Origin: Azophilus sp965247035
Lineage (GTDB): Bacteria > Pseudomonadota > Gammaproteobacteria > Pseudomonadales > Azotimanducaceae
NCBI GenBank assembly: GCA_965247035.1
Contig: CBDFGJ010000003.1
Location: 496,001 to 560,000 of the forward strand
Direction of reading: 5' to 3'
DNA: 64,000 nt
The notes below the pieces were generated by a model, which worked only from the letters and a program-made list of their open reading frames with translations, searched no databases and was not told the origin of the DNA. Of the stretch, positions 7,896 to 16,428 are shown piece after piece. Position 1 is the first letter of the stretch, and each line of letters starts with the position of its first letter. The translations under genes were made by a program, and so were the position numbers.

Positions 7896-9119
7896 ATGAA
7901 GGTGCGGACTTCCGCAGTAACGACAAAACACCCTATCGACCGCACATCTGTGTATATCGCTGTTGGCCTTCTTTCTGGGATCGGGGCTTTGATTTCCAGC
8001 ACGATGCCGATGGTTATAGGCGCAATGGCTGAGACCTTTAAATTCAGCGAATCTCAACTCGGCGATATAATTGCAGTCTTCAATCTTACTTTCACATTGA
8101 TAGCCATCTCGTCCCTCTTTTTTGTGAGACGGATCAACTGGAAATTCGCAGCCTTTTTGGGCTCAGGAATTTCTATAGCTTCTTTGGTGGGGGTCACTCT
8201 CACTGGCAATTATCAGTCAATCATGACGCTATTTGGCGTTATGGGGATCGGACTTGGGGGTCTCTATGCACTGGGCATGGCCGTCATGGGCGATAGTGAA
8301 AATCCGGATAGAGCCTTCGGCTTTAAGTTGGGCATGGAAGCATTGCCAGCTACAATCCTGCTCTTCGCGTTGCCCGTCTTGGTTATCCCCCTCTATGGTT
8401 TCACGGGGATGGCCTACGCCATGGCCGCAACGTGTTTGGCCGTTGGCCTCCTTAGCGGAATACTTCCCTCCCGCGGCGTCAAGAACGATACGATACTTAC
8501 GCCCCCGCTAGCAGAGGCCGACGAAAACACCCCTGCCGGATCAAAGTCATCCACGCCACCCCTTACCTTGTCATTTTTGACTCTAGCGGCGAGCATCGTT
8601 TTTTTCACCGGCATTATTGCAACGTGGGCTTTTCTCGAAATAATGGGAACCGACAAAGGATTTCCAGCGGATAAAGTCGGCGTCACTCTGGCACTGGGTA
8701 TGATATCTTCTGCCGTCGGCGCGTTCGTAGCGGCTTGGTTAGGAAACAAGGTCGGGCGCAACTTGCCTTTGATAGCCATCATGATCGTCAACATTGTCAG
8801 CCTAATATTAATTTGGCGGTCAACGTCCCTAACGTCTTTCGCAGTGGGCGCGATACTATTCACTTTTTGCGTTAATTACGGCCTGGCTTACTTCTTTGGA
8901 CTTAGCGCCGAGATCGATTTGAGCGGTCGCTTCGTCGTACTCTCCGCCACAACTTTATCTCTGGGCGGCGTCATTGGGCCGGCATTAGGCGGGCGAATAA
9001 TGGAAGGCCAGGGCTTTGAATCTGTCTTAGCTTTCTCGGGCATTTGTTCGATTCTGTCCTTAGCAATTTATGTGATTGTTGTTCGTTTAACTCGACCTCT
9101 GGGAGTGACAACATCGTGA
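7896..9119 (+). CDS. MFS transporter
   Basis: A 407-residue major facilitator carrier with two six-helix halves. The first half starts at about residue 18 (SVYIAVGLLSGIGALIS). A hydrophilic linker lies at about 190-225 (PSRGVKNDT to SKSSTPPLT), and the second half runs to VIYVIVVRL. The gene follows the symporter by 18 bases and its TGA overlaps the GTG of the next gene by four bases, so it belongs to the same operon. Having two secondary carriers in one operon suggests one imports the substrate and the other handles a second substrate or product. Specificity is unknown. Confidence 0.88.
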   Translation: MKVRTSAVTTKHPIDRTSVYIAVGLLSGIGALISSTMPMVIGAMAETFKFSESQLGDIIAVFNLTFTLIAISSLFFVRRINWKFAAFLGSGISIASLVGVTLTGNYQSIMTLFGVMGIGLGGLYALGMAVMGDSENPDRAFGFKLGMEALPATILLFALPVLVIPLYGFTGMAYAMAATCLAVGLLSGILPSRGVKNDTILTPPLAEADENTPAGSKSSTPPLTLSFLTLAASIVFFTGIIATWAFLEIMGTDKGFPADKVGVTLALGMISSAVGAFVAAWLGNKVGRNLPLIAIMIVNIVSLILIWRSTSLTSFAVGAILFTFCVNYGLAYFFGLSAEIDLSGRFVVLSATTLSLGGVIGPALGGRIMEGQGFESVLAFSGICSILSLAIYVIVVRLTRPLGVTTS

Positions 9120-10255
9120 CTAGTTCTACCAAAATCGACTTCATCTATCTTTCAGAACCCGACATGGTGAAAGCGGGGGTCACGGACATGCCTGCCTGCG
9201 TCGATACAATGGAAGAAATGTTCAAGTTGCTATACCGGGGCGACTATCGGATGGCGGGGGAAAACAACAACTCCCACGGATCCATGATCCTATTTCCGGA
9301 AGATTCGCCGCATGCAAGTATGCCGAAACCGACCGCTGACCGCAGGCTGATGGCAATGCCCGCCTATTTGGGCGGCAACTTCGGTACGGCGGGCGTCAAA
9401 TGGTATGGCTCAAACATAGCAAATCGCGAAATCGGGCTGCCGCGGTCCATCCTGATGTTTATCCTGACGGACACAGAAACCAGTGCGCCGCTTGCTCTGA
9501 TGTCTGCCAACCTGTTGTCAGCCTATCGTACAGGTGCAATTCCAGGTGTCGGTGCGCGTCATCTAGCCCGTAGAGATTCATGTGTTGCAGGTATTCTTGG
9601 ACCTGGCGTTATGGGCAAAACGTCTCTTAGCGCTTTTATGACTGCTTGCCCTGACATTGACACAGTCAAAGTTAAAGGACGCGGCAAAAAGAGCATTGAT
9701 CTGTATATTGCATGGGCCAAAGAAACCTACCCACAACTCACAAATGTCTACGCTGTTGAAACCGCTGAAGAGGTTGTACGCGATTCTGATGTCGTGGCTT
9801 ATTGCAGCTCTGGCGAAACGGGTGATCCATCAAAATACCCCCACGTCAAACGCGAATGGATTAGCCCAGGCACGTTCTTCGCGATGCCCGCCCTTGGCAA
9901 CTTTGACGACGGCGTTGCAGGCCCTGATGTCCGCAAAGTTTTGGACAACACAGGCCTTTACGAGGCTTGGATTACAGAGATCCCTTCACCGACCCATCAT
10001 GTAAACCCGCTTGTTGGCATGAAGTTTATGGACATGGTCGAAGAGGGAAAACTGAAGAAGGACGACCTCGAAGATCTTGGAAAAATTGTCGTAGGTGATA
10101 CGCCGGGCCGAACTAATGACGAGGAAATTATCATGCTGTCGGTCGGCGGCATGCCTGTGGAAGACGTCGCATGGGGCACCAAAGTTTACCGCAACGCCAT
10201 CGAAAAAGGCATTGGCGTTTCTCTTAATCTCTGGGACGAGCCAATAATGGGCTAA
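9116..10255 (+). CDS. Ornithine cyclodeaminase/mu-crystallin family protein, tyramine oxidase subunit B-like
   Basis: A 379-residue NAD(P)-binding protein starting at GTG 9116, which overlaps the MFS stop by four bases; longer in-frame starts lie inside the carrier gene. The opening FIYLSEPDMVKAGVTDM, the middle LMAMPAYLGG..GVKWYGSNIANR and LPRSILMFILTDTETSAPLALM, and the Rossmann GILGPGVMGKTSL near residue 158 place it in the ornithine cyclodeaminase/mu-crystallin family. The whole pattern resembles proteins annotated as tyramine oxidase subunit B. It ends GVSLNLWDEPIMG, which looks complete. Family members reduce imines or deaminate amino acids; the true reaction here is unknown. Next to two transporters and an FAD oxidoreductase it suggests amine or amino acid catabolism. 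Confidence 0.82.
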   Translation: MTSSTKIDFIYLSEPDMVKAGVTDMPACVDTMEEMFKLLYRGDYRMAGENNNSHGSMILFPEDSPHASMPKPTADRRLMAMPAYLGGNFGTAGVKWYGSNIANREIGLPRSILMFILTDTETSAPLALMSANLLSAYRTGAIPGVGARHLARRDSCVAGILGPGVMGKTSLSAFMTACPDIDTVKVKGRGKKSIDLYIAWAKETYPQLTNVYAVETAEEVVRDSDVVAYCSSGETGDPSKYPHVKREWISPGTFFAMPALGNFDDGVAGPDVRKVLDNTGLYEAWITEIPSPTHHVNPLVGMKFMDMVEEGKLKKDDLEDLGKIVVGDTPGRTNDEEIIMLSVGGMPVEDVAWGTKVYRNAIEKGIGVSLNLWDEPIMG

Positions 10256-10618
10256 GGCTACAAGACCAATTGCACCCATATTTACATCTCTAACACAGCA
10301 GGACGCCACCCCGAGACCAAGGAAATGTCCGAAGACGTGACAGATCAATCGCTTCAGGTCATTGACAACATCGAGAGAGCTTTGATCGCTGTAGGGTCAT
10401 GTTTGGCTGATATCGTTGCAATTCGAGTTTTTGTACCGACCCCCGCAGATGCCAACGCCGTCGGCGACGTGCTTGGCGACAAATTTCGGGGCATTGACCC
10501 GGCCTGTACGCTGACATGTTCTCCGCTTGGCTCCGATGCCTACAAGATGGAAATGGACGCCACAGCGTATCGCGGAGCATCTGAAAATTTGGCTGAGCAC
10601 CTCGATCTTTCGCGCTAG
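10256..10618 (+). pseudogene. RidA/YjgF family remnant lacking its own start
   Basis: Directly after the stop of the preceding gene, in the same frame, the sequence reads YKTNCTHIYISNTAGRHPET and continues to VAIRVFVPTPADANAV and GDKFRGIDPACTLTCSPL. This is the core of a RidA-type enamine/imine deaminase. The usual lead of about 15-20 residues with a start codon is missing, and no ATG, GTG or TTG occurs in frame until ATG 10325, which would remove the first strand of the fold. The gene was therefore probably truncated at its 5' end by a deletion that placed it right behind the TAA at 10253-10255. RidA proteins often accompany enzymes that release reactive imines, which fits the neighbours. 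Confidence 0.65.
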
Positions 10619-10670
10619 CACGGGGCGGTTGCTCGAGCTTGCGTCCATTCGGCTGTCATTTTATGTGATC

Positions 10671-11969
10671 TCAGAGGCGATCAAACCGGTAAGTGCTTGG
10701 ATCTACAATGGGATCAACATCAGACACAAGGTCTGCCGCTAAGTGTCCAGCTGCGGGTCCAGTACCAAATCCATGTCCAGAAAATCCAGTTGCAACCGTC
10801 AGGCCAGGGATGGTATTAATATGATCGATAACAGGATTCGAGTCTGGCGTGACGTCAATAACGCCTGCCCACGTTTCTTCTATCTCAGCTTTATCGAAAA
10901 TCGGCCAAGCCTTGCGAAGGTTGGTGAGGGCTTCTTGATTGAGGCCTGGGTTAACTCTAGGCTCCATAGTGCGAACCTTTTCGAACGGTGAACGGCTGTT
11001 CGCGCCCCAGCGGCGCGGAAGCGCTAGATCTTCGAAAAATTCACGGCCTAACGACGTTCTTAAAGAACTGCCTTGAGTACGAAGCTGGCTGAGATAACGC
11101 CACCCGATCAACAAGTGATCGAGGGTTAGAGGCGCATTTAGTGCAGATCGTTGAGTGATGATAAAACCGCCATCCTGATGCTTTCTAAAAGAAAAGTCGG
11201 GGCCTCCAACTGAAATGTCCGTTGGACCTTCCATTGGTTTCGTACGAATAACAGAACAAACGAGAGGAAGCGTAGGCAAAGAAACACCGTGGTTGCCTAA
11301 AAATCGTCTTGACCATGCGCCACCTGCAAGCAGTACTCGATCACAGCGAATTTCGCCATTTTCTGTTACGACACCACTGATTTTTCCGCCGGAGATGGAA
11401 AGTGTCCGTACCGCGCAGTATTGAATCAAAGTGGCGCCTTTTGCAATGGCGGCTTCGGCCATCGCGCTGACTGCTATCGAAGGTTCCGCACGGCCATCGG
11501 ACGGCGTATAAATACCGCCCGCCCATTGGCCTTGACCATTTGGCACGCGTTGGTCGATTTCTTTTGCACTCAGAAGCTGCGACCCCAATGAAAGAGATCG
11601 AACCGAGTTCGACCAAGCTTCATGCATCGCCATCTGTTCTTCCGATTGGGCCAAGAACATGATGCCAGACTGCTTATAACCAACCGATTGCCCGATTCGC
11701 TCTGGCATTTCTGCCCAGAGTCGGTCTGCGGCCAAAGCCAAGGGTACGTCTGCCGCATGGCGACTGGTTTTTCGTACCCAGCCTAAATTTCGAGACGACT
11801 GTTCCCCCGCGATATGGCCTTTTTCTAGCAAGACAACCGGGATATTACGCTCCGCCAAGGTGAGTGCCGCGGTTACGCCAACAATTCCACCACCAATAAT
11901 CACCACTGTGGTGGAATCCGCGAAATTATTTCTTGTATTTACTGAATTAAGTGTTTTCGTCATATGCAC
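10671..11969 (-). CDS. FAD-dependent oxidoreductase, DAO (D-amino acid/sarcosine oxidase) family
   Basis: A 432-residue flavoenzyme. Residues 21-35 hold the ADP-binding GGGIVGVTAAL, followed by LLEKGHIAGEQSSRN. The central part covers the substrate domain, and the end carries TVATGFSGHGFGTGPAAG, the second FAD-binding region typical of glycine, sarcosine and D-amino acid oxidases or dehydrogenases. It would oxidise a C-N bond of an amino acid or N-methyl amine, giving an imine, which fits the RidA remnant and the cyclodeaminase-like neighbour. It is convergent with the transporter cluster (52 bases apart). The start at 11969 (MHMTKT) could also be the ATG two codons later. Exact substrate unknown. 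Confidence 0.88.
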   Translation of the reverse strand: MHMTKTLNSVNTRNNFADSTTVVIIGGGIVGVTAALTLAERNIPVVLLEKGHIAGEQSSRNLGWVRKTSRHAADVPLALAADRLWAEMPERIGQSVGYKQSGIMFLAQSEEQMAMHEAWSNSVRSLSLGSQLLSAKEIDQRVPNGQGQWAGGIYTPSDGRAEPSIAVSAMAEAAIAKGATLIQYCAVRTLSISGGKISGVVTENGEIRCDRVLLAGGAWSRRFLGNHGVSLPTLPLVCSVIRTKPMEGPTDISVGGPDFSFRKHQDGGFIITQRSALNAPLTLDHLLIGWRYLSQLRTQGSSLRTSLGREFFEDLALPRRWGANSRSPFEKVRTMEPRVNPGLNQEALTNLRKAWPIFDKAEIEETWAGVIDVTPDSNPVIDHINTIPGLTVATGFSGHGFGTGPAAGHLAADLVSDVDPIVDPSTYRFDRL

Positions 11970-12144
11970 GCTCCGTGAATTCTCATCGCTGGATTATTAC
12001 TCGGTGGTGATTTCTTCAATGCCTGCTTTTGAAGCACCACGATCAGCTGTTACTTCCGGTTCCATGTCGGAATTATTCAGAATTCTGTGTCACTTTAATT
12101 CCTTGCTAGCAATCTGAACACAGATCCAATACGCCATCAAGCCG

Positions 12145-12162
12145 GCCCTCAAAGAAGAGGGC
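12145..12162 (-). terminator. Hairpin downstream of the acyl-CoA ligase gene
   Basis: GCCCTC and GAGGGC pair around the loop AAAGAA, about 100 bases past the ligase stop. No clear T-run follows on the minus strand, so termination there is uncertain. The rest of 11970-12259 shows nothing recognisable. Confidence 0.3.
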
Positions 12163-12259
12163 TAGTCGGAACAGCGAGGTGTTCCAACCCTGGGGTGGAT
12201 CGGCGCAGAACTACGGCCGCTCCCCTGCCAGTCGTAGAAACTCCCTAGCCACGCTTGCT

Positions 12260-13876
12260 TCATTCATTGTCTTTTTTCGAACGCCGCCTTTTTCTATCTC
12301 TAACATCAACACAACGAAGCTCATCGACACAGTTACGCGCCATTTCCTGAATAACGCTCTTTTTAATTTTTTGCGTATCCGTCACAGGCAATTCAGTAAC
12401 AAAAGCAATGTAACCGGGAGTTTTGAAATAACTCAATTGCTTTCGGCAGTGGCTAAAAATTTGTATGGCGTCCTCGCTCTCACCAACAACGAAAGCAAAA
12501 ACCTCTTCCCCGCGCATGTCGTCCGGGACGGCGCACACAGAGCAATTATCGACGCCGTCTATTTCGACAATGACGGCCTCGATTTCCGCCGCCGAAATAT
12601 TCTCACCACTACGCCGAATTAGATTCTTGCGCCGATCAACGAAATATAGGAGTCCATCCGTCCCCGCGAGCAACACGTCACCTGTATGCCACCAACCATC
12701 TATCCAGCCGCCTTCTGTAGCGCTCTCATCTTTGTAGTACCCGGAAAAAAAATATCGCCTCGGATTTCCTCCTTTCGATCGAACCAATAATTCACCCGGC
12801 TCGCCCGCCGCTACATCGATGCCGTATTCGTCGACCAAGCGGTACTCCATTGTGGACACCGGCTTTCCAACGCAGCGCTCGCCAACACGCCTTGGTTCCT
12901 CATGAGCCACCGCAATCCCCCCAGAACCCGTTTCAGTCATTGACCACGCATCGATCATCGGGAAGCCGAATCGGTATTCAAAATTTGCATGATGTTGTGG
13001 GTCGGTTCCCGGGGCGAACCCAAATCGAACCAGTCCCGAAAAGTCGTCATTAATCTGTTCTGGAAGAGCCATGAGGATAGCGCTCATTGCGCCCAAGCAA
13101 TGAATGACCGTCGCACTCTCATCACGAACTGTTTGCCACCAGGTACTCGGATGAAAACGATCCAATTGGATCACGCAGCCGCCGCACATTAACATTCCCA
13201 TGAACGAAGCACACAGCGCATTCATATGATTCAATGGCAATGGCGTTACGAGCCTGTCGCCCTCTGACAAAGCACATAGACCGCCAATTTCATTATACCA
13301 GCGCCCGACCCGAACAAAAAACTCATTTGATAGCATGCAGCCTTTGGGCTTTCCGGTTGTTCCGGACGTGTAGAGCAAAGCGGCTTCGGTCTTGCTACCG
13401 TTATCTTTGAGAGTGACTTCTCCTCGACAAGCGAGCAACTCTCTGCGACGCAAGAATTTGCAATCATCGATTTTTTCGACCAGTCCGTTTAGACGCGAAG
13501 AAAATTCGGCAAGGCCAACAACAAAGCTGCTATCGCTATGGCTTATCACATGAAAGAGTTCGTTATCGGTAGCGCTTGAATTGAGTGCGACCACGCTACC
13601 GCCTAAAGCGTTGATTGCCAGTAGGTGTAGGAAAACATCCACTCTCGCGTCAAACGCAAGCGCCACCCGTTTGCCTTCGTCAACTTCGAGACCCGCGTAG
13701 GATTCAATAAGTTGTTGGACACTCTCGTTTGCAGTCGCATAGGTAAATTCGATCGCACTATCCGAATATCTGCTACAGGACGTCAACGGTACTCGCAGAA
13801 ACGGCCTCGATCCGAATTCTTTAACCGTTTCTTGAAATGCAGCATACACGCTTTTCGCTTCCGGCTTGGGCATCAA
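12260..13876 (-). CDS. AMP-binding enzyme, acyl-CoA synthetase-like
   Basis: A 538-residue member of the adenylate-forming superfamily, which activates a carboxylic acid with ATP and usually transfers it to CoA. Visible motifs in order are LLYTSGTTGKPKGC (phosphate loop, about residue 168), SMTETGSGG (about 315), WWHTGDV, RRSGENISAAEIE (hinge region), and a terminal VTDTQKIKK with the catalytic lysine region. It lies 290 bases upstream of the DAO oxidoreductase on the same strand, and may act on the carboxylic acid released by the oxidative steps. Subfamily resembles crotonobetaine/carnitine or benzoate-type ligases, but the acyl substrate cannot be assigned. Base composition (about half GC) is lower than in the core genes, as for its accessory neighbours. 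Confidence 0.88.
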   Translation of the reverse strand: MMPKPEAKSVYAAFQETVKEFGSRPFLRVPLTSCSRYSDSAIEFTYATANESVQQLIESYAGLEVDEGKRVALAFDARVDVFLHLLAINALGGSVVALNSSATDNELFHVISHSDSSFVVGLAEFSSRLNGLVEKIDDCKFLRRRELLACRGEVTLKDNGSKTEAALLYTSGTTGKPKGCMLSNEFFVRVGRWYNEIGGLCALSEGDRLVTPLPLNHMNALCASFMGMLMCGGCVIQLDRFHPSTWWQTVRDESATVIHCLGAMSAILMALPEQINDDFSGLVRFGFAPGTDPQHHANFEYRFGFPMIDAWSMTETGSGGIAVAHEEPRRVGERCVGKPVSTMEYRLVDEYGIDVAAGEPGELLVRSKGGNPRRYFFSGYYKDESATEGGWIDGWWHTGDVLLAGTDGLLYFVDRRKNLIRRSGENISAAEIEAVIVEIDGVDNCSVCAVPDDMRGEEVFAFVVGESEDAIQIFSHCRKQLSYFKTPGYIAFVTELPVTDTQKIKKSVIQEMARNCVDELRCVDVRDRKRRRSKKDNE

Positions 13877-14182
13877 ATTCTCAATCTCATCTCACTGACC
13901 AACGAACAGCCAGAGTCTAGCAGCGTCTAGGGCAACTCACCACAATGAGAAAGTTGGCTACGGTTCATAACTGAAAGATTTGACCAAGATAATCCTCGAT
14001 GTTAGTTAGGTCGCAAGGTGTGATGCATCGATATCCAAATGTCGAACAGAGTCTCTCATCTCGGGCCGGACACCCTGTTTGCCGTCAGCGCCTATGGGAC
14101 AGATATAGCGCTGGTTTAAAGGAGGGTTTTTGTTCATCCTAATCTGAGGGGCAGAGATCAAACAGAAACCATCAGGGCGAGT
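13877..14182. other. Non-coding stretch between ligase gene and NagA remnant
   Basis: No convincing gene, repeat or RNA is visible in these 306 bases. It should contain the promoter of the leftward ligase gene. The NagA frame is open from about 14120, but similarity to the family only begins near 14185. Confidence 0.5.
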
Positions 14183-14950
14183 ATCGTCGTCAGACGAAAG
14201 GGCGTCCACGACAGTGCACAATTTCGGACCTTGAATTCGTCCATGTTGGAGCTGATATGTTCACTCAAAAATAACGTCGCACTTGTCACCCTTGCACCGG
14301 AAGAGGTTGACCCAAGCGACATCGAGAAACTGTGTTCGCGGGGCATCAAAGCTTGCCTCGGCCACTCCGATGCCAGTCACGAGGTAACAAGAGCTGCTTT
14401 GACCGCCGGTGCGAGGGATTTTACACATCTTTACAACGCCATGTCGCCGCTGGAGAGCGGAGCTCCTGGCATGGTCGGTGCCGCGCTAGCCGATCAGGAA
14501 AGTTGGGGCGCCTTTATTGCCGACGGTGTCCATGTTCATTGGGCATCGCTTCAAATTGCGATAGCGGCCAAGACCGCCGCCAAGTGCATTTTGGTCACGG
14601 ACGCCATGCCGCCAGTTGGCGGCAAACAGCCGCGATGTCGATTGAATAATGAGTAAATCGTCTGTGAGAACGGTCGTTGCACTACGGCCGATGGAACGCT
14701 CGGTGGCTCGTGCCTGAACATGATGGAGGCCGTTCGCTTAAGTCGGGAAAACCTCGATTTGACGCTTGCTGAAGCGTGCCGGATGACAAGCACCTACCCG
14801 GCTCAACACGTGCGACTTGGACATCAACTCGGGTCCATACAGCAAGGATTCAATGCCGACTTGATCACATTAGACAAGGAGATGACACCAATGAGCCAAA
14901 AGAACATTACCAATGTCACCGTGATCTTGATGGGTGTTCGAATTGACTAA
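14183..14950 (+). pseudogene. N-acetylglucosamine-6-phosphate deacetylase (NagA-like) remnant
   Basis: The frame encodes the second half of an amidohydrolase of the NagA type, which deacetylates GlcNAc-6-phosphate in the cytoplasm. It begins at RRKGVHDSAQFR (intact enzymes have the equivalent HLEGP..NPxRKGAHDP), then reads VALVTLAPEEVD, ACLGHSDAS, DFTHLYNAMSPLESGAPG, ADGVHVH and ILVTDAMPPVGG. An in-frame TAA at 14654-14656 interrupts it. The same frame then resumes as VCENGRCTTADGTLGGS through QHVRLGHQLGSIQQGFNADL to the end. About 140 amino-terminal residues are missing. It has both 5' truncation and a nonsense change, so it is dead. It stands alone, without other amino-sugar genes. Confidence 0.82.
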
Positions 14951-15158
14951 GCGGACTAGGGCTTCCCGCCTGACAGTGTACGCCCGAGTTGAGTTTAATG
15001 AGAATTCAACGTGGCGAGAAATCGGTTCGGCAACGATAAATTCCGATACCTCTGTATCCGTTACCCTATACTGCAACCCAAGCAATTTGAGAGAGATGCG
15101 GGTTCAACACATCAAACCGGCTAATAGCGAAGCGAGTGGGCAAGCAGAAATATCAACG

Positions 15159-16348
15159 TGTATTGGCTCAGACACATTCCGGAATTTTGGCCCCGGCGAT
15201 TTTCGGCGCACTTGTGCGCTGGTTCCGACGGATTGGCGGGCTGCGGACGGAGGGAGCCGTAGGCGAACGCCCCGCCGCCGGTTCAGGCGCACTTGTTTTG
15301 TCAAAACACAAAGGAGCCTGAACATGAGGCTGTTGCACGCATGCCCTCTCGCCTGCAAGCGCCTGCCGGTGGACCTGACCGATTCCCAACCCGCGCGCGA
15401 GCGCCTGCGCGCACCTGAACTGATCGACTCGCTGGTTGCCGGCGGCATGCTCCGTGGTGACGCCCTCCGCTCTGTCGGCTTGGCCAAGAGCACTCGACTG
15501 GCGCGGGGCGCACCGCCGCGGCGGTCTCACAGCCCTCGCTCCGCGCAGCACCCGCCCGCGCCGGGTCCGGCCCCGGCAGTGGCCCCACCACGACCGCCGC
15601 TTAGTCGAGGCCGAGCGCCACCGTCGGCCCTGGAACGGGCGCACCACCATCCACGCCATCCTCCGCCGTAACCCCAGCTTCACACTGAGCGCCGCCACTG
15701 TCGGCCGGATCCTCGCCCATGGCGTGCGCACCGGCCACGCAGCACCAGCCAGCCACTGCGAAGGGCGGGCTCGCAGCAAGCGCCGCCGCAACTGCTCCAG
15801 CTCCCACGCCCAACGCCTCGCTCCCGGCCGCAAATCACAACGGCCCGGCGAACCCGTCCAGTTCGACCACATGACCGTGCATGTCGACGGCAGGGCCTTC
15901 AAGCAGTTCCACGCCAAGGGCCCAATCACCAAAAGCATCCAGGCCAAGGCCCGCTCCCGCTCCTGCGCCACCGCCGCCACTGACTTCCTCCACGAGGCCC
16001 TGCAGCGCATGCCCGTCCACTCGGTGCAGGTCGATGGCGGCTACGGGGTCCTGAAGGAATTCGAGACCGCCCGCCGCGACGCCGGCATCCCCCTCCATGT
16101 CCTCCCGCCCCGCCGTCCCGACATCAACGGTGGCGTCGAGCGCAGCAACCGCACCCTGCGCTCTGGGTTCTGGTCCATCCACCGCGGCGACCTCACCATC
16201 AGCGCAGTGAACCGAGCCCTGGACCGCCACCTCCACGACCACGTCCGGCCCCACCATGCCCTTGGCTTGTTGACGCCAGCTAAATTCGCGGACAAGCTCT
16301 CTCTCGCTGCCTGACCCGCAAAATTCCGAGATGTACTGAGTCCGTACA
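15159..16348 (+). mobile_element. IS481-family element, near full length, degenerate
   Basis: A 1190-bp element bounded by TGTATTGGCTCAGACACATT at the left and, read inward from the right, TGTACGGACTCAGTACATC. It is the most complete of the copies in the window. Flanking bases (CAACG before, GGCCT after) do not match, so no target duplication remains. This suggests an adjacent deletion or recombination between copies after insertion. It marks the border between the accessory region and the conserved mnmE-rpmH block. Confidence 0.88.
15324..16314 (+). pseudogene. IS481-family transposase, frameshifted
   Basis: ATG 15324, preceded by AAAGGAG, opens a frame (MRLLHACPLACKRLPVDL) that carries a possible DNA-binding lead. 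It then shifts near 15500 to another frame that continues LTALAPRSTRPRRVRPRQW, TIHAILRRNPSFTLSAATV and the integrase core to LTPAKFADKLSLAA. The catalytic triad looks preserved: Asp in VQFDHMTVHVD, Asp in VQVDGGYG and Glu in NGGVERSNR. The lead and the core are in different frames, and the copy at 5270 lacks the lead altogether, so neither is expected to make a full transposase. Programmed frameshifting is possible but no slippery site was recognised. Confidence 0.7.
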
Positions 16349-16409
16349 GGCCTTGGTTCCGAGTAGGCTGATACAGCGGCGCCTTGGCGCAGAGCATCAA
16401 TCAAACGAA

Positions 16410-16425
16410 CCTCTGGCCAAAGAGG
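16410..16425 (-). terminator. Candidate terminator after mnmE
   Basis: On the minus strand CCTCT and AGAGG pair around TTGGCC immediately after the mnmE stop, followed by TTCGTTTGA. The stem is short and the T-run is broken, so this is a weak candidate. Confidence 0.4.
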
Positions 16426-16428
16426 CGC

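Noticed and set aside
15153..16353. Target-site duplication for the 1190-bp IS copy
   Set aside because: The five bases on each side (CAACG and GGCCT) do not match.
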